NCBI RefSeq assembly: GCF_016744155.1
Contig: NZ_JADGEW010000005.1
Location: 124,001 to 188,000 of the forward strand
Reading direction: 5' to 3'
Source: Amphritea sp.
Lineage (GTDB): Bacteria > Pseudomonadota > Gammaproteobacteria > Pseudomonadales > Balneatricaceae
Length of the DNA: 64,000 nucleotides
Below, piece by piece: positions 7,880 through 18,571 of this stretch (position 1 is its first letter; each line of letters begins with the position of its first letter). The notes under the pieces were generated by a model that did not search any database, was not told the DNA's origin, and saw nothing but the letters and a program-made list of their open reading frames with translations. A program made the position numbers and the translations under genes.

Positions 7880-8620
7880 TTACTGGGCGTTGAGGGACTT
7901 GCCGTTCAGGGTACGGCTGTCGCGCCCCATGAGGTATAGATATAACGGCATAATTTCAGCTGGAGCCGGGTTGTCCATCGGATTTTCAGCGGGGTAGGCG
8001 CTGGCTCGCATATTGGTTCGGGTTGCACCAGGGTTGATGGCGTTGATTCGAATGTTCGGATTGTGCTCTAGTTCATCAGCCAGAACTTGCATCATCCCTT
8101 CCGTGGCGAACTTGGAAACCGCATAAGCCCCCCAGAACGCTTTGCCGGTCCGGCCAACGCTGGATGAGGTAAAGATTACGGACGCGTCTTCAGAGCTTTC
8201 AGTTAGTGATAGTAGGGCTTGAGTCAGCATAAAGGTACTGTTGACGTTTACCTGCATGACTTGCTGCCAAACCGTTGGGTCGTAACTTTCAATTGGAGTG
8301 CGAAGTCCAACAATGCTGGCATTGTGCAGGATGCCGTCTAGTCTGCCGAACTCTTGTTCCAGTGTAGCGGCCAGGTTATCGAAGTCGGTTTCGCCGGCCG
8401 TTTCCAGATTCAGGGTGACGGTTGCGGGCTGTGGATAACCTGCGGCTTCTATCTGATCGTAAATAGCGTCTAGTTTCTCTTCTGTTCGTCCTAATAGAAT
8501 GACGGTTGCTCCGTGTGCTGCGTAGCTCAACGCAGCCGCTCGTCCGATGCCTTCGCCGGCGCCGGTAACCAGAATTATTTTGCCCTGAAGAAGATTTTCC
8601 GGTGCCTGATAGTCGAACAT
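7880..8620 (-). CDS. yciK: YciK-type short-chain dehydrogenase/reductase
   Basis: The start is MFDYQAPENLLQGK at 8620, with an AGGAG Shine-Dalgarno; the frame is open 74 codons further upstream but that extension overlaps mupP and has no family similarity. The 246 residues show the SDR glycine motif (VTGAGEGIGRAAALSYA), the HNAS strand end (HNASIVG), catalytic Ser in SSSVGR and the YAVSK Tyr-Lys pair, followed by INAINPGATRTNMRASA. The C-terminal MPLYLYLMGRDSRTLNGKSLNAQ is typical of E. coli YciK. The substrate is unknown. It is the last gene of the ubiG-mupP-yciK operon, 22 bases after mupP, as in Pseudomonas. Confidence 0.9.
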   Translation of the reverse strand: MFDYQAPENLLQGKIILVTGAGEGIGRAAALSYAAHGATVILLGRTEEKLDAIYDQIEAAGYPQPATVTLNLETAGETDFDNLAATLEQEFGRLDGILHNASIVGLRTPIESYDPTVWQQVMQVNVNSTFMLTQALLSLTESSEDASVIFTSSSVGRTGKAFWGAYAVSKFATEGMMQVLADELEHNPNIRINAINPGATRTNMRASAYPAENPMDNPAPAEIMPLYLYLMGRDSRTLNGKSLNAQ

Positions 8621-8642
8621 AGGTGCTCCTTTACTGTTTGGC

Positions 8643-9323
8643 TTAGTCGTGGCTGTAGATTGTTTCCAGGATCGGGCGAATGTTCTTCGCATGATCTGTC
8701 TGGAAATGGCTGTTCCAGCTGTTAATGTCTTCCCCTTGATCCAGATAGCCATAGCTGACGGCAATCGTTTGCATGCCTGCTCTGAGGCCGGCTTCGATGT
8801 CACGACGATGATCGCCGATATAGACCGTTTTTCCGGGTTCAACGCCTAGCTCTTTACAGGCCAGGAATAATGCTTCCGGATGGGGTTTCTTTTCACTGAC
8901 GTGATCCGGGCAGATAACAGTGCTGGCGGCTGGGTGAAAGTTTAACCCTTGCATGATAGGGGTGGTATAAACTTCCGGCTTATTGGTGACGATGCCCCAG
9001 GGGATCTGTTTATCTCCAAGCCAGTTCAGTAGTTCTGTGATACCCGGGAAGGGTTTAGTTTTGGTTGTTAAGTGCTGTAAATAAAGGTCCAGCATGCGTT
9101 TGAGAAGTGCTGCGAATTCAGGATTCTGCTCTTCAATGTTAAAGGCAGCACTAACCATTGCTCGAGCGCCATTAGATACCTGCTCGCGAAGGAGTTTGTA
9201 GCTCATGGGGGGCTGCTGATGCTCTGCCAATAGTAGGTTGATTACATAGTGGAAATCAGCGGCAGTATCGATCAGAGTGCCGTCCAGATCAAATAGGACG
9301 GCAGCTGGCAGAGGGTGGTTCAT
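8643..9323 (-). CDS. mupP: HAD phosphatase, MupP/Gph type (MurNAc-6-P phosphatase)
   Basis: A 226-residue HAD-superfamily phosphatase. Motif I is LFDLDGTLIDTAADF, motif II lies in GIVTNKPE, motif III is the KKPHPEALF lysine and motif IV is VYIGDHRRDIEAG. Sequence alone fits phosphoglycolate phosphatase, but in Pseudomonas the gene wedged between ubiG and a YciK-type SDR is mupP. MupP dephosphorylates MurNAc-6-phosphate in the AmgK/MurU peptidoglycan-recycling branch. The context is identical here, so MupP is my preferred call, by synteny. Only 3 bases separate it from ubiG. Confidence 0.8.
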   Translation of the reverse strand: MNHPLPAAVLFDLDGTLIDTAADFHYVINLLLAEHQQPPMSYKLLREQVSNGARAMVSAAFNIEEQNPEFAALLKRMLDLYLQHLTTKTKPFPGITELLNWLGDKQIPWGIVTNKPEVYTTPIMQGLNFHPAASTVICPDHVSEKKPHPEALFLACKELGVEPGKTVYIGDHRRDIEAGLRAGMQTIAVSYGYLDQGEDINSWNSHFQTDHAKNIRPILETIYSHD

Positions 9324-9326
9324 GGT

Positions 9327-10052
9327 TTATCCTGGCTTCCGGGTAGCAACCATGTAGTTTACGTCGACATCTTGGTCGTTAAGTTTGTAGCTTTTGCTTA
9401 GCGGGTTGTATGTTAAGCCGGTGATTTTTTTGCTTTGCAGTCCGCTTTGGCGAATCCAGCTAGCCAGCTCTGATGGACGGATAAATTTCTTGAAATCATG
9501 GGTACCCTTAGGTACTAGCTTCAGTAGGTACTCAGCGCCGACAATTGCCATCATGTAGCTTTTGGGGTTTCGATTGAGGGTTGAGAAAAATACATGGCCA
9601 CCGGGTTTTACCAGTTGGCTGCAAGCGTCCACGATAGAGGAGGGGTCGGGTACGTGCTCCATCATCTCCATGCAGGTGACGATGTCGTAGCTTCCTGGTT
9701 GCTCCATTGCGAGTTCTTCAACGGTTATTTGTCGGTAAGACACGCTGACCCCGCTTTCCAGGCCATGAAGCTTGGCAACTTTAAGTGGGGCTTCGCCCAT
9801 GTCGATGCCGGTGACTTCTGCGCCGCGATGGGCCATTGCTTCTGACAGAATTCCGCCGCCACAGCCAACATCAAGTATTTTCTTGCCATTTAGTGATGCA
9901 AGCTGGTCGATAAAATCAACTCTTAAGGGGTTGATGTCATGCAGAGGTTTAAATTCACTTTCTCGGTCCCACCACCGACTCGCTAGTTCTTCAAATTTAG
10001 CAATTTCCTGAGGGTCAATGTTTGCGCCGGTATTGTTCTGGGAATCAGTCAT
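9327..10052 (-). CDS. ubiG: Ubiquinone biosynthesis O-methyltransferase UbiG
   Basis: A 241-residue SAM-dependent methyltransferase. The family-specific start [34 protein letters not shown] is followed by the SAM loop [15 protein letters not shown], motif GIDMGEAPL and [12 protein letters not shown], then [12 protein letters not shown]. UbiG carries out both O-methylation steps of ubiquinone synthesis on the membrane. It is the first gene of the minus-strand operon and is divergent from gyrA across a 244-base gap. Confidence 0.95.
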   Translation of the reverse strand: MTDSQNNTGANIDPQEIAKFEELASRWWDRESEFKPLHDINPLRVDFIDQLASLNGKKILDVGCGGGILSEAMAHRGAEVTGIDMGEAPLKVAKLHGLESGVSVSYRQITVEELAMEQPGSYDIVTCMEMMEHVPDPSSIVDACSQLVKPGGHVFFSTLNRNPKSYMMAIVGAEYLLKLVPKGTHDFKKFIRPSELASWIRQSGLQSKKITGLTYNPLSKSYKLNDQDVDVNYMVATRKPG

Positions 10053-10204
10053 ATTATGCTGCCAAAGGCTAGTGTCTGGTAGAAATTGTGCGACATTCTA
10101 ACATCGCTAACGGAGCGAATACAGGATGTCTGCTGCGGTTCTGAAAAGAACTTGGATGTAGGGGGGCAACACCTTAATTTTACGGGAGTATTACGGCTTC
10201 TTTA

Positions 10205-10213
10205 TGGTATACT
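10205..10213 (+). promoter_or_regulatory. Extended -10 promoter upstream of gyrA
   Basis: TGGTATACT fits the extended -10 form (TGN followed by TATACT, 5 of 6 to consensus), about 84 bases before the gyrA start. No good -35 hexamer sits at the standard distance, which extended -10 promoters tolerate. Confidence 0.5.
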
Positions 10214-10296
10214 CGGGCGCTTAAGGTTCACCGCTTTTAGGGCGAGTTGGGCCACTAAATTCTCAGCAGTCAGATTCAAGGATAGCCAGAGCTATT

Positions 10297-12948
10297 ATGG
10301 GTGATTTAGCCAGAGAGATTCTGCCAGTTAACATCGAAGATGAACTGAAGCAGTCATATCTGGATTACGCAATGAGCGTGATCGTAGGGCGTGCGTTACC
10401 AGACGTACGAGATGGTCTTAAACCGGTACACCGTCGGGTGTTATTCGCGATGAGCGAGCTGGGTAACGACTGGAATAAAGCATATAAGAAATCTGCCCGT
10501 GTGGTAGGTGACGTAATCGGTAAGTATCACCCCCACGGTGATAGTGCGGTTTACGATACTATCGTGCGGATGGCTCAGCCATTCTCGATGCGTTATATGC
10601 TGGTCGACGGTCAGGGTAACTTCGGTTCGGTCGATGGTGACTCTGCTGCAGCAATGCGTTATACCGAGATCCGTATGGCGAAGATCTCCCACGAGCTGTT
10701 GGCAGATCTCGATAAAGAAACGGTAGATTTCGTTCCTAACTATGATGGAACCGAGCACATCCCAGAAGTGCTGCCAACTAAAGTTCCGACTTTGCTGGTT
10801 AATGGTTCTGCTGGTATCGCCGTAGGTATGGCGACCAATATCCCTCCTCATAATTTGAGTGAAGTGGTACGTGGTTGTATCGCTCTGATCGATAATCCCG
10901 ATCTCACCATTGATGAGTTGATGCACTATATCCCCGCGCCAGATTTTCCAACCGGCGCCATTATCAATGGTCGTGCTGGTATTCTTCAGGCATATCAGAC
11001 CGGTCGAGGCCGGATCTATATACGTGCTAAATATCACATAGAAACCAATGATAAGAATGGTAAAGAGTCGATTATCTTTACTGAGATCCCTTATCAGGTT
11101 AACAAAGCTCGCTTGATCGAAAAGATCGCTGAGCTGGTTAAAGATAAAAAATTAGAAGGAATAACCGAGCTGCGTGATGAGTCCGATAAGGATGGCATGC
11201 GTATCGTTATAGAGCTTCGCAAGGGTGAAGTATCTGAGGTTGTAGTCAATAACCTCTTTATTCAAACTCAGCTGCAGAACGTGTTCGGTATCAATATGGT
11301 TGCGCTGGTCGATGGCCAGCCGCGTACCCTTGATCTGAAAACCATTCTGGAATGCTTTGTTCGTCATCGCCGCGAAGTGGTTACCCGTCGTACGGTTTAC
11401 TTACTGCGCAAAGCTCGGGAACGAGGCCATATACTTGAAGGTCTGGCGATCGCGCTGGCCAACATTGATGCCGTAATCGAGATGATTAAAGGCTCTCCTA
11501 CACCCGCTGAAGCTAAAGAACGATTGATTGCTACTCCATGGCAGCCGGGTGATGTGACTGAGATGCTATCCCGGGCGGGAGAGAATGCTTGTCGTCCAGA
11601 GGATCTTGAAGCTCAGTACGGTATGCATGATGGGATCTATCATCTGTCACCTGCACAGGCGCAAGCTATTCTTGAGCTGCGTCTGCACCGCCTGACCGGT
11701 CTAGAACACGACAAGCTGATTGCTGAATACCGTGAGTTGCTGGAGCGTATTGCTGAGCTTCTGGCTATCCTGAACAGTGCTGAGCGTTTGATGGAAGTTA
11801 TCCGCGAAGAGCTTGAAATAATTGTCGAAGAGTATGGCGATGAGCGTCGCACAGACGTTATCGCATCCCAGCAGGACTTCACCGTAGCTGATTTGATCGC
11901 CGAAGAAGATATGGTTGTCACTATCTCCCATGGTGGTTATGCGAAAACTCAGCCTCTGACTATGTATCAGGCGCAGCGACGTGGTGGTAAGGGTAAATCT
12001 GCTACCGCGGTTAAAGATGAAGACTTCATTGAAAAGCTGCTGATCGCTAGCACCCATGACACTATTCTCTGCTTTACCAATATGGGTAAAGTGTTCTGGC
12101 TGAAAGTGTATGAAATCCCGCAAGCGAGCCGTGCAGCCAGAGGCCGGCCAATTATCAATATCCTGCCGTTGCAGGAAAATGAACGTATCACCACCATACT
12201 ACCTGTGAATGAGTATGCCGATGAACACTATGTGTTTATGGCAACCGCTGATGGCACGGTGAAGAAGACGCCGTTGACGAATTTCTCACGGCCGCGCTCT
12301 ACCGGACTTATCGCGCTAGCTCTGGATGAGGGTGATACCCTGATTGGCGCTGCGATTACTGATGGTACCGCTGAGGTTATGCTGGTTTCCAGTCAGGGTA
12401 AATCGATCCGTTTCCCTGAGGATGATGTGCGGCCTATGGGCCGGACAGCTCGTGGTGTTCGTGGTATTAAACTGCAGAACGATGCCAAGGTTATCTCGCT
12501 GATCATTCCGCAGGAAGATGGCCGAATTCTGACCACTAGTATTAATGGTTTTGGCAAGCAGACTGCGATTACTGATTTCCCGACCTATGGTCGCGGCGGT
12601 CAGGGGGTGATTGCGATGCAATGTACAGACCGTAACGGTGAGCTGATCGGTGCAGTGCAGATGTTTGAAGGCGATGATGTGATGCTGATCAGTGATCAGG
12701 GCACATTGGTTCGTACCCGCGGTGAAGAGATTTCGGTATTGGGTCGTAATACCCAGGGCGTACGAGTGATTCGGGTGGCCGATGATGAAAATCTGGTAGG
12801 TGTTGCACGGATCGAAGAGCCTGAAGAGTCTGAAGATGATCTGATCGAAGGTGAAGTTGTTGAAGGCGAAGAAGGTGACGTTGCTTCAGTGCCTGAGTCT
12901 GCAGCGGATCAGGCGTCTGAACCATCAGAAGATGATACCGAAGAGTAA
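10297..12948 (+). CDS. gyrA: DNA gyrase subunit A
   Basis: An 883-residue GyrA collinear with E. coli GyrA at the N-terminus. The catalytic Tyr122 is in AAMRYTEIR. The quinolone-resistance region is wild type: [11 protein letters not shown] with Ser83 (codon AGT at 10543) and Asp87 (GAT at 10555). The GyrA box QRRGGKGK, needed for DNA wrapping, is present at the start of the six-bladed C-terminal pinwheel, and the protein ends in an acidic tail ([11 protein letters not shown] onward), as in enterics. It forms the A2B2 gyrase with GyrB. It heads the gyrA-serC-pheA gene run conserved in Pseudomonas and relatives. Confidence 0.98.
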   Translation: MGDLAREILPVNIEDELKQSYLDYAMSVIVGRALPDVRDGLKPVHRRVLFAMSELGNDWNKAYKKSARVVGDVIGKYHPHGDSAVYDTIVRMAQPFSMRYMLVDGQGNFGSVDGDSAAAMRYTEIRMAKISHELLADLDKETVDFVPNYDGTEHIPEVLPTKVPTLLVNGSAGIAVGMATNIPPHNLSEVVRGCIALIDNPDLTIDELMHYIPAPDFPTGAIINGRAGILQAYQTGRGRIYIRAKYHIETNDKNGKESIIFTEIPYQVNKARLIEKIAELVKDKKLEGITELRDESDKDGMRIVIELRKGEVSEVVVNNLFIQTQLQNVFGINMVALVDGQPRTLDLKTILECFVRHRREVVTRRTVYLLRKARERGHILEGLAIALANIDAVIEMIKGSPTPAEAKERLIATPWQPGDVTEMLSRAGENACRPEDLEAQYGMHDGIYHLSPAQAQAILELRLHRLTGLEHDKLIAEYRELLERIAELLAILNSAERLMEVIREELEIIVEEYGDERRTDVIASQQDFTVADLIAEEDMVVTISHGGYAKTQPLTMYQAQRRGGKGKSATAVKDEDFIEKLLIASTHDTILCFTNMGKVFWLKVYEIPQASRAARGRPIINILPLQENERITTILPVNEYADEHYVFMATADGTVKKTPLTNFSRPRSTGLIALALDEGDTLIGAAITDGTAEVMLVSSQGKSIRFPEDDVRPMGRTARGVRGIKLQNDAKVISLIIPQEDGRILTTSINGFGKQTAITDFPTYGRGGQGVIAMQCTDRNGELIGAVQMFEGDDVMLISDQGTLVRTRGEEISVLGRNTQGVRVIRVADDENLVGVARIEEPEESEDDLIEGEVVEGEEGDVASVPESAADQASEPSEDDTEE

Positions 12949-12962
12949 TCATCCGTAAGTTT

Positions 12963-12997
12963 GAGAGTCTGTGCGGCCCGGGTCGCACAGTTCTCTC
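12963..12997 (+). terminator. Hairpin between gyrA and serC (weak terminator or attenuator)
   Basis: GAGAG-T-CTGTGCG pairs with CGCACAG-TT-CTCTC around an 8-base loop GCCCGGGT. The T-tract after it is interrupted (TGACAGTTTTACAG), so termination may be partial. It probably sets the ratio of gyrA to serC operon transcripts. Confidence 0.5.
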
Positions 12998-13033
12998 TGA
13001 CAGTTTTACAGAATTTTTTACAGAATATTCCAA

Positions 13034-14116
13034 ATGACACGTAATTATAATTTCAGCGCCGGACCTTCTGCGTTACCGGTAGATGTATTAAAGCAGGCTC
13101 AGGAAGAACTTCTTGACTGGCACGGTCTGGGACTTTCCATTATGGAAATGAGCCATCGTAGTAGCGAGTTTGTTGGCGTGGCTGAAGAGGCAGAACAGGA
13201 TCTGCGTGATCTGATGCAGATACCTGATAACTATAAGGTTCTGTTTATGCAGGGTGGCGCTAGCAGCCAGTTCAGTATGATTCCGATGAACCTGCTGCGT
13301 GGTAAAAACACGGCAGACTATATCAATACCGGTGACTGGTCTAAAAAAGCGATTAAAGAAGCATCACGTTACTGTGAAGTAAATGTGGTTGCTACCTCAG
13401 AAGAGAATAACTTTACCAGTGCTCCACGACAGGATGAGTTAAAGCTCAATCCAAATGCTGCCTACCTGCATTACACTCCGAATGAGACGATTCGGGGTGT
13501 CGAGTTTGACTATATTCCAGAAACCGGTGATGTACCGCTGGTAGCCGATCTCTCTTCTAATATATTGTCACGTCCGATTGATGTGAGCCGTTTTGGAATG
13601 ATCTATGCTGGCGCGCAAAAAAATATTGGCCCGGCTGGTCTGACGGTGGTTATTGTTCGGGAAGACCTGCTTGGCGATACATTGGCAGGCACGCCATCAT
13701 TGTATGACTACAAAATGACCGCCGATGCGGGTTCTATGGTTAACACCCCACCGACCTATGGTTGGTATCTGGCAGGTTTGGTGTTTAAGTGGTTGAAAGC
13801 TCAGGGTGGCGTTGAGGCGATTACTAAAGTTAATCGTCGTAAGGCGGAGAAGCTTTACGCGGTAATTGATGAAAATCCGTTTTACTCAAATCCTGTGACG
13901 CATAATGCTCGCTCCTGGATGAATGTACCTTTTATTCTGGCTAACGCGGATTTGGATAAACAGTTTCTCGTTGAGGCGGAAGAAAAGGGCTTGCTGAATC
14001 TCCCAGGCCATAGGTCTGTTGGTGGTATGCGGGCGAGTATCTATAATGCTGTACCTGAAGCGGGTGTAGATGCTTTGATCGCATTTATGCAGGATTTTTC
14101 ACAACGTCACGGCTGA
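13034..14116 (+). CDS. serC: Phosphoserine aminotransferase SerC
   Basis: A 360-residue class V aminotransferase. It opens with [23 protein letters not shown] and carries [14 protein letters not shown], with the PLP-binding Lys in [12 protein letters not shown] and the substrate-binding block [14 protein letters not shown] near the end. It converts 3-phosphohydroxypyruvate to phosphoserine, and also acts in pyridoxal phosphate synthesis. It lies 24 bases upstream of pheA, so serine and aromatic amino acid genes are cotranscribed. Length and motifs are typical. Confidence 0.97.
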   Translation: MTRNYNFSAGPSALPVDVLKQAQEELLDWHGLGLSIMEMSHRSSEFVGVAEEAEQDLRDLMQIPDNYKVLFMQGGASSQFSMIPMNLLRGKNTADYINTGDWSKKAIKEASRYCEVNVVATSEENNFTSAPRQDELKLNPNAAYLHYTPNETIRGVEFDYIPETGDVPLVADLSSNILSRPIDVSRFGMIYAGAQKNIGPAGLTVVIVREDLLGDTLAGTPSLYDYKMTADAGSMVNTPPTYGWYLAGLVFKWLKAQGGVEAITKVNRRKAEKLYAVIDENPFYSNPVTHNARSWMNVPFILANADLDKQFLVEAEEKGLLNLPGHRSVGGMRASIYNAVPEAGVDALIAFMQDFSQRHG

Positions 14117-14140
14117 GCCGAAATTGCAGAGGTCGTTAGA

Positions 14141-15241
14141 ATGAGTGATCAGGAAAAAGAGCTTAAGGTTCTGCGCGATCAGATCGATTCAATCGATAAA
14201 CAGATTCATCAACTGTTGAACGACCGTGCCCGTTGCGCGCAGGAAGTTGCGGAAGTTAAGGAAAAGCATCAAGGCCCGCAGGACGCGGTGTTTTATCGTC
14301 CTGAACGTGAGGCTCAGGTTCTGCGCCGTGTTATGGCGCGAAACGAGGGTCCGCTGGCGGATAAGGAAGTTGCTCGGTTATTCCGTGAGGTGATGTCGGT
14401 TTGCCTAGCTCTTGAAAAGCCGATGCATGTTGCTTTTCTAGGTCCAGAAGGGAATTTTACTCAGCAGGCTGCCAGTAAACATTTTGGTCATTCGGCTCAC
14501 TGTATTCCATTTAGCAATAGTGATGAAGTCTTCCGCGAAGTTGAAGCCGGTGGTGCGCATTATGGTGTGGTGCCGATTGAAAATTCTTCTGAAGGAATGG
14601 TCGGCCATACCCTGGATCTGTTTAAACGCTTTCAGCTGACGATCTGCGGGGAAGTGAAACTGAATATTCATCATCACTTGCTTCGTGCAGGTGCCGAAGG
14701 GCTGGACGGCATTACTCATATATATTCGCCTCAACAGACGCTGTCGCAGTGTCGAAGCTGGCTGGATAATCATTTCCTCTCTGCTGAGCGAGTGCCTGTC
14801 AGCAGTAATTCTGAAGCAGCGCGCATGGCGTTGCAGCAAGGTCCGGGTGCAGCAGCTATCGCCAGCGAACTGGCTGCAGATCTTTATCAGTTAAATATTG
14901 TTTCAAAAAACATTGATGATCAGTCAGATAATAGCACCCGCTATCTGATTATCGGTGATCAGGATGTAGGCGAAAGCGGCCAGGACAAAACCTCTATTCT
15001 GGTTACTGTCCGGGATAAGGCTGGCGCGCTTTACGAGCTTCTTGAGCACTTTCATAAACACGAAATTAGCCTTACCGGCATTGAAACCCGTCCTGCCAGT
15101 GCAGAAAGCTCCCATTCAGTTTTTTATATTGATTTTCAGGGGCATTCAGCAAACTCGCATATACAGAAAGTATTGCAGGAGTTGGAGTCGGACACAGTAG
15201 AACTTAAAATATTGGGTTCTTATCCGGTAGCTGTACTCTGA
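14141..15241 (+). CDS. pheA: Bifunctional chorismate mutase/prephenate dehydratase
   Basis: A 366-residue P-protein with three domains in order. An AroQ chorismate mutase covers about residues 1-90 (LRDQIDSIDKQIHQLLNDRARCAQEVAEVK). A prephenate dehydratase covers about 95-275 (AFLGPEGNFTQQAA, VPIENSSEGMV, and STRYLIIG with the catalytic Thr-Arg). A C-terminal ACT domain (GALYELLEHF and IETRPA) should bind phenylalanine for feedback control. It makes phenylpyruvate from chorismate. It lies 15 bases before hisC, whose product would then transaminate. Confidence 0.97.
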   Translation: MSDQEKELKVLRDQIDSIDKQIHQLLNDRARCAQEVAEVKEKHQGPQDAVFYRPEREAQVLRRVMARNEGPLADKEVARLFREVMSVCLALEKPMHVAFLGPEGNFTQQAASKHFGHSAHCIPFSNSDEVFREVEAGGAHYGVVPIENSSEGMVGHTLDLFKRFQLTICGEVKLNIHHHLLRAGAEGLDGITHIYSPQQTLSQCRSWLDNHFLSAERVPVSSNSEAARMALQQGPGAAAIASELAADLYQLNIVSKNIDDQSDNSTRYLIIGDQDVGESGQDKTSILVTVRDKAGALYELLEHFHKHEISLTGIETRPASAESSHSVFYIDFQGHSANSHIQKVLQELESDTVELKILGSYPVAVL

Positions 15242-15256
15242 CCAGGAATCAATCTA

Positions 15257-16360
15257 ATGGCATCTGATTTTTATGCACTGGCTACACCCGGTATACAGGG
15301 GCTTCATCCATATCAGCCGGGAAAGCCGGTTGAAGAGTTGGAGCGAGAGCTAGGTATCACCAATAGTATTAAGCTGGCGAGTAATGAAAACCCTCTGGGG
15401 CCAAGTCAGCAAGCAATGGACGCAGCTGCCGCTAGTCTAAATGACGCTTGCCGCTATCCCGATGCCAGCGGCTTTCGATTGAAACAGGTGTTGTCAGAGC
15501 GGTATGGTTTTACGCCAGAGACAATTACTCTGGGAAATGGCTCGAATGATGTGCTTGATCTGATTGGCAGGACCTTTGTATTGCCAGGTGATGAAGTGAT
15601 CTACTCTGAATTCTCTTTCGTTGTCTATATGCTAGTGGCCCAATCTTTAGGCGCAAAGGCTGTCGTGACGCCTGCGTTGAATTGGGGGCATGATCTGGAT
15701 GCGATGGCTGCAGCGGTAACTGACAAAACCCGGGTGATTTATCTGGCAAACCCTAATAACCCGACCGGTACTTATTTCAGTGCTGAGGCTCTTAGGGCTT
15801 TCATGGCGAAAGTGCCTGAATCGGTTGTGGTTGTTCTCGATGAGGCATATGCCGAGTATGTGACTGAAGCAGACTACGGAAGTGGCCTAAAATTACTTGG
15901 CGAGTTTGCTAACCTGATTGTTACCCGTACTTTTTCAAAAGCATATGGATTAGCGGCTCTTAGAATGGGCTATGCGGTGGCTAATGCGCAGATTACAGAT
16001 CTGCTGAACCGGATTAGGCAGCCCTTCAATGTTAATGTTCCCGCCTTGGCAGCGGCAACGGCAGTGTTAGACGATTCAGCTTACTTGTTGCGAAGCGTCA
16101 GTAATAATACTGCCGGAATGGCTCAGTTGGAGCAGGGCTTTGCTAAGCTGGGGTTAAACTGGATACCTTCAGTAGGTAATTTTATTACGATTGATTGTGG
16201 TCAGAACGCGACTTCACTCTACGATGCGTTATTACTCGAAGGGGTGATTGTAAGGCCGGTTGCTAACTATCGAATGCCAAATCATCTACGTGTGACAATT
16301 GGGTTGCCGGACGAGAATAGTCGTTGTCTGGAGGCTTTCGCTAAGGTGTTAAAAAAGTGA
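15257..16360 (+). CDS. hisC: Histidinol-phosphate/aromatic aminotransferase HisC
   Basis: A 367-residue fold-type I aminotransferase: LASNENPLGPSQQAM at the start, YLANPNNPTGTYFS with the Asn ligand, VVVLDEAYAEYV with the Asp-Tyr pair, and TRTFSKAYGLAALRMGYAV with the PLP-binding Lys. In this operon position Pseudomonas carries hisC2, thought to serve mostly aromatic amino acids. Histidine synthesis, aromatic transamination or both are possible. Its stop overlaps the GTG start of the tyrA-aroA gene (GTGA at 16357), so the two are coupled. Confidence 0.94.
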   Translation: MASDFYALATPGIQGLHPYQPGKPVEELERELGITNSIKLASNENPLGPSQQAMDAAAASLNDACRYPDASGFRLKQVLSERYGFTPETITLGNGSNDVLDLIGRTFVLPGDEVIYSEFSFVVYMLVAQSLGAKAVVTPALNWGHDLDAMAAAVTDKTRVIYLANPNNPTGTYFSAEALRAFMAKVPESVVVVLDEAYAEYVTEADYGSGLKLLGEFANLIVTRTFSKAYGLAALRMGYAVANAQITDLLNRIRQPFNVNVPALAAATAVLDDSAYLLRSVSNNTAGMAQLEQGFAKLGLNWIPSVGNFITIDCGQNATSLYDALLLEGVIVRPVANYRMPNHLRVTIGLPDENSRCLEAFAKVLKK

Positions 16361-18570
16361 GTTTCCTGACGGGGCGGGTATTGGTTATTGGTCTGGGTCT
16401 GATTGGCGGCTCTCTGGCTAAGGCGTTGCGAGTGCGAGGGATCTGTAAAACCGTCGTCGGTTATGACAGGGACGCGGATGAACTGGAAACAGGCTTACGT
16501 TTGGGCGTGGTTGATAATATCGCTTCCGATCTTCTCGATGAGGTAAGGCAGGCCGATCTCATTGTCTTGGCGGTACCGGTAAAAGCGATGGAGTTTGTAC
16601 TGGCTGACATTAAGCCTGCACTACGCCCCGAAACGATCATAACCGATGTTGGCAGTGTAAAAGGTAACGTAGTAAGAGCAGCTGAAGCTCTGTTTGGTTC
16701 GGTTCCACAGCGTTTTATTCCCGGGCATCCTATTGCTGGATTAGAAAAAAGCGGAGTTGCAGCTGCAGATGAAACACTCTTTGAGCATCATAAGGTCATT
16801 ATAACGCCACTGCCACAGAGTGATCCGGAAGCCGTTACGCTGGTTTCAAGAATGTGGCAGGGGGTTGGTGCACAAGTATTACGGATGGATGTTGAGAGGC
16901 ATGATGAAGTGTTGGCTGCCACCAGTCATTTACCTCATCTGCTGGCGTTTTCTCTGGTTGATACGCTGGCTCAGGAACAGGATTGTACCGATATTTTCCG
17001 TTATGCTGCGGGAGGCTTCAGGGACTTTACCCGAATTGCCGCCAGTGATCCAACGATGTGGCATGATGTTGGTTTGGCAAATAAACAGGCCATACTACAA
17101 AAGATTGACGAATTTTCGACCGGATTGAATCGGCTGCGATCAGCCATTGAGTCCGAAGACAGTCGTGCGATGCTTGGGATTTTTACCCGAGCAAAAGCAT
17201 CTCGCGAGCATTTTACAAAAATATTATCAGGCTCAGCCTACACTCAAAATATGACAACTAAAGAAACTACATTTTTTGCCCAGCCGGGCGGTAAAGTACA
17301 GGGCAGCATTAGAGCACCTGGTGATAAATCGATCTCCCATCGCTCAATTATGCTGGGATCATTGGCGGATGGTGTTACTGAGGTGACCGGCTTCCTTGAA
17401 GGGGAAGATAGTCTGGCAACGCTTCAGGCTTTTCGCGATATGGGGGTTGTCATAGAAGGGCCTCATCAGGGTGAAGTGAAAATCTACGGGGTGGGTATCA
17501 ATGGTTTGCAGAAGCCACCCAGGCCAATCTATGTAGGTAACTCCGGTACCACAATTCGATTAATGTCTGGATTGTTGGCCGGTCAGTCTTTTGACTCTGA
17601 GTTGAGCGGCGACGCTTCTCTGAGCAAGCGACCGATGGAGCGTGTTGCTAAACCGTTGAGATTGATGGGTGCAGTGGTTGAAACCGGTGAGAATGGTTGT
17701 CCTCCTGTGCGAATTAAAGGCGGACAACAGCTTAAAGCGATCAATTATGAAATGCCGATGGCCAGTGCTCAGGTGAAATCTTGTGTCATGCTTGCCGGTC
17801 TTTATGCTGAAGGCGAGACGTCGGTCATTGAGCCCGCGCCGACACGGGATCACACAGAGCGGATGTTGCGCGGTTTCGGTTATCAGGTTGATGTAGATAA
17901 AAATAAGGTGTCTCTGTCCGGTGGTGGTTCATTAACCGCGGCTAAAATTGATGTGCCTGCGGATATTTCCTCATCAACATTCTTCATGGTTGCTGCGGCT
18001 ATCTGTCCGGATTCAGATATTACGCTGGAGCATGTTGGTATAAATCCAACCCGAATCGGTGTTATCAATATTCTGCGGGCGATGGGTAGTAACCTTGAGC
18101 TACTTAATGAGCGGGAAGTGGGCGGTGAGCCAGTGGCTGACATCCGAATTCGTTATGCGCCGTTGAAAGGCATTAAGATACCTGAAGACCAGGTTCCCCT
18201 CGCTATTGATGAGTTTCCTGCACTGTTTATTGCAGCGGTCTGTGCAGAAGGTGAAACGGTTTTAGCCGGTGCTGAAGAGCTGCGGGTAAAAGAGAGTGAT
18301 CGTATTCAGGCGATGGTCGATGGGCTGAAAGTCCTGGGTGCTGATATTGAAGGTACACCGGATGGTGCAATTATCCGGGGAAGTGAAATGGGTGGTGGTG
18401 TTATTGAAAGTCATGATGATCATCGGATCGCCATGTCATTTACTATCGCTTCACTCAGAGCTAAAGGGGCTATCGAGATCCGTGAGTGTGCGAATGTATC
18501 GACATCATTCCCTAACTTTGTTGAGTTGGCTCAGCAGGTAGGTATCCAGGTTCGCAAAGAGGAGAAATAG
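16357..18570 (+). CDS. aroA: Fused prephenate dehydrogenase and EPSP synthase (TyrA-AroA)
   Basis: A 737-residue fusion. Residues 1-295 are an arogenate/prephenate dehydrogenase ([18 protein letters not shown] nucleotide-binding loop, [33 protein letters not shown]). Residues about 300-737 are 5-enolpyruvylshikimate-3-phosphate synthase: [65 protein letters not shown] and [10 protein letters not shown]. The AroA half resembles the Bacillus/CP4-like group, but the key loop is GNSGTT with Gly, not the Ala of the CP4 enzyme. Met299 (ATG 17251) marks the fusion point and could be an internal start. The start is GTG. The same fusion is known in Pseudomonas. Confidence 0.95.
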   Translation: MSFLTGRVLVIGLGLIGGSLAKALRVRGICKTVVGYDRDADELETGLRLGVVDNIASDLLDEVRQADLIVLAVPVKAMEFVLADIKPALRPETIITDVGSVKGNVVRAAEALFGSVPQRFIPGHPIAGLEKSGVAAADETLFEHHKVIITPLPQSDPEAVTLVSRMWQGVGAQVLRMDVERHDEVLAATSHLPHLLAFSLVDTLAQEQDCTDIFRYAAGGFRDFTRIAASDPTMWHDVGLANKQAILQKIDEFSTGLNRLRSAIESEDSRAMLGIFTRAKASREHFTKILSGSAYTQNMTTKETTFFAQPGGKVQGSIRAPGDKSISHRSIMLGSLADGVTEVTGFLEGEDSLATLQAFRDMGVVIEGPHQGEVKIYGVGINGLQKPPRPIYVGNSGTTIRLMSGLLAGQSFDSELSGDASLSKRPMERVAKPLRLMGAVVETGENGCPPVRIKGGQQLKAINYEMPMASAQVKSCVMLAGLYAEGETSVIEPAPTRDHTERMLRGFGYQVDVDKNKVSLSGGGSLTAAKIDVPADISSSTFFMVAAAICPDSDITLEHVGINPTRIGVINILRAMGSNLELLNEREVGGEPVADIRIRYAPLKGIKIPEDQVPLAIDEFPALFIAAVCAEGETVLAGAEELRVKESDRIQAMVDGLKVLGADIEGTPDGAIIRGSEMGGGVIESHDDHRIAMSFTIASLRAKGAIEIRECANVSTSFPNFVELAQQVGIQVRKEEK

Positions 18571-18571
18571 C

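Noticed and set aside
8621-8842. N-terminal extension of the YciK-like protein
   Set aside because: It overlaps mupP in another frame, is unlike any SDR, and the shorter start has AGGAG at the right distance.
10086-10304. 72-codon frame in the ubiG-gyrA gap
   Set aside because: It overlaps the gyrA promoter and start with no similarity or ribosome-binding site.
10540-10557. Quinolone-resistance change in gyrA
   Set aside because: Codons 83 and 87 read Ser and Asp, the sensitive form.
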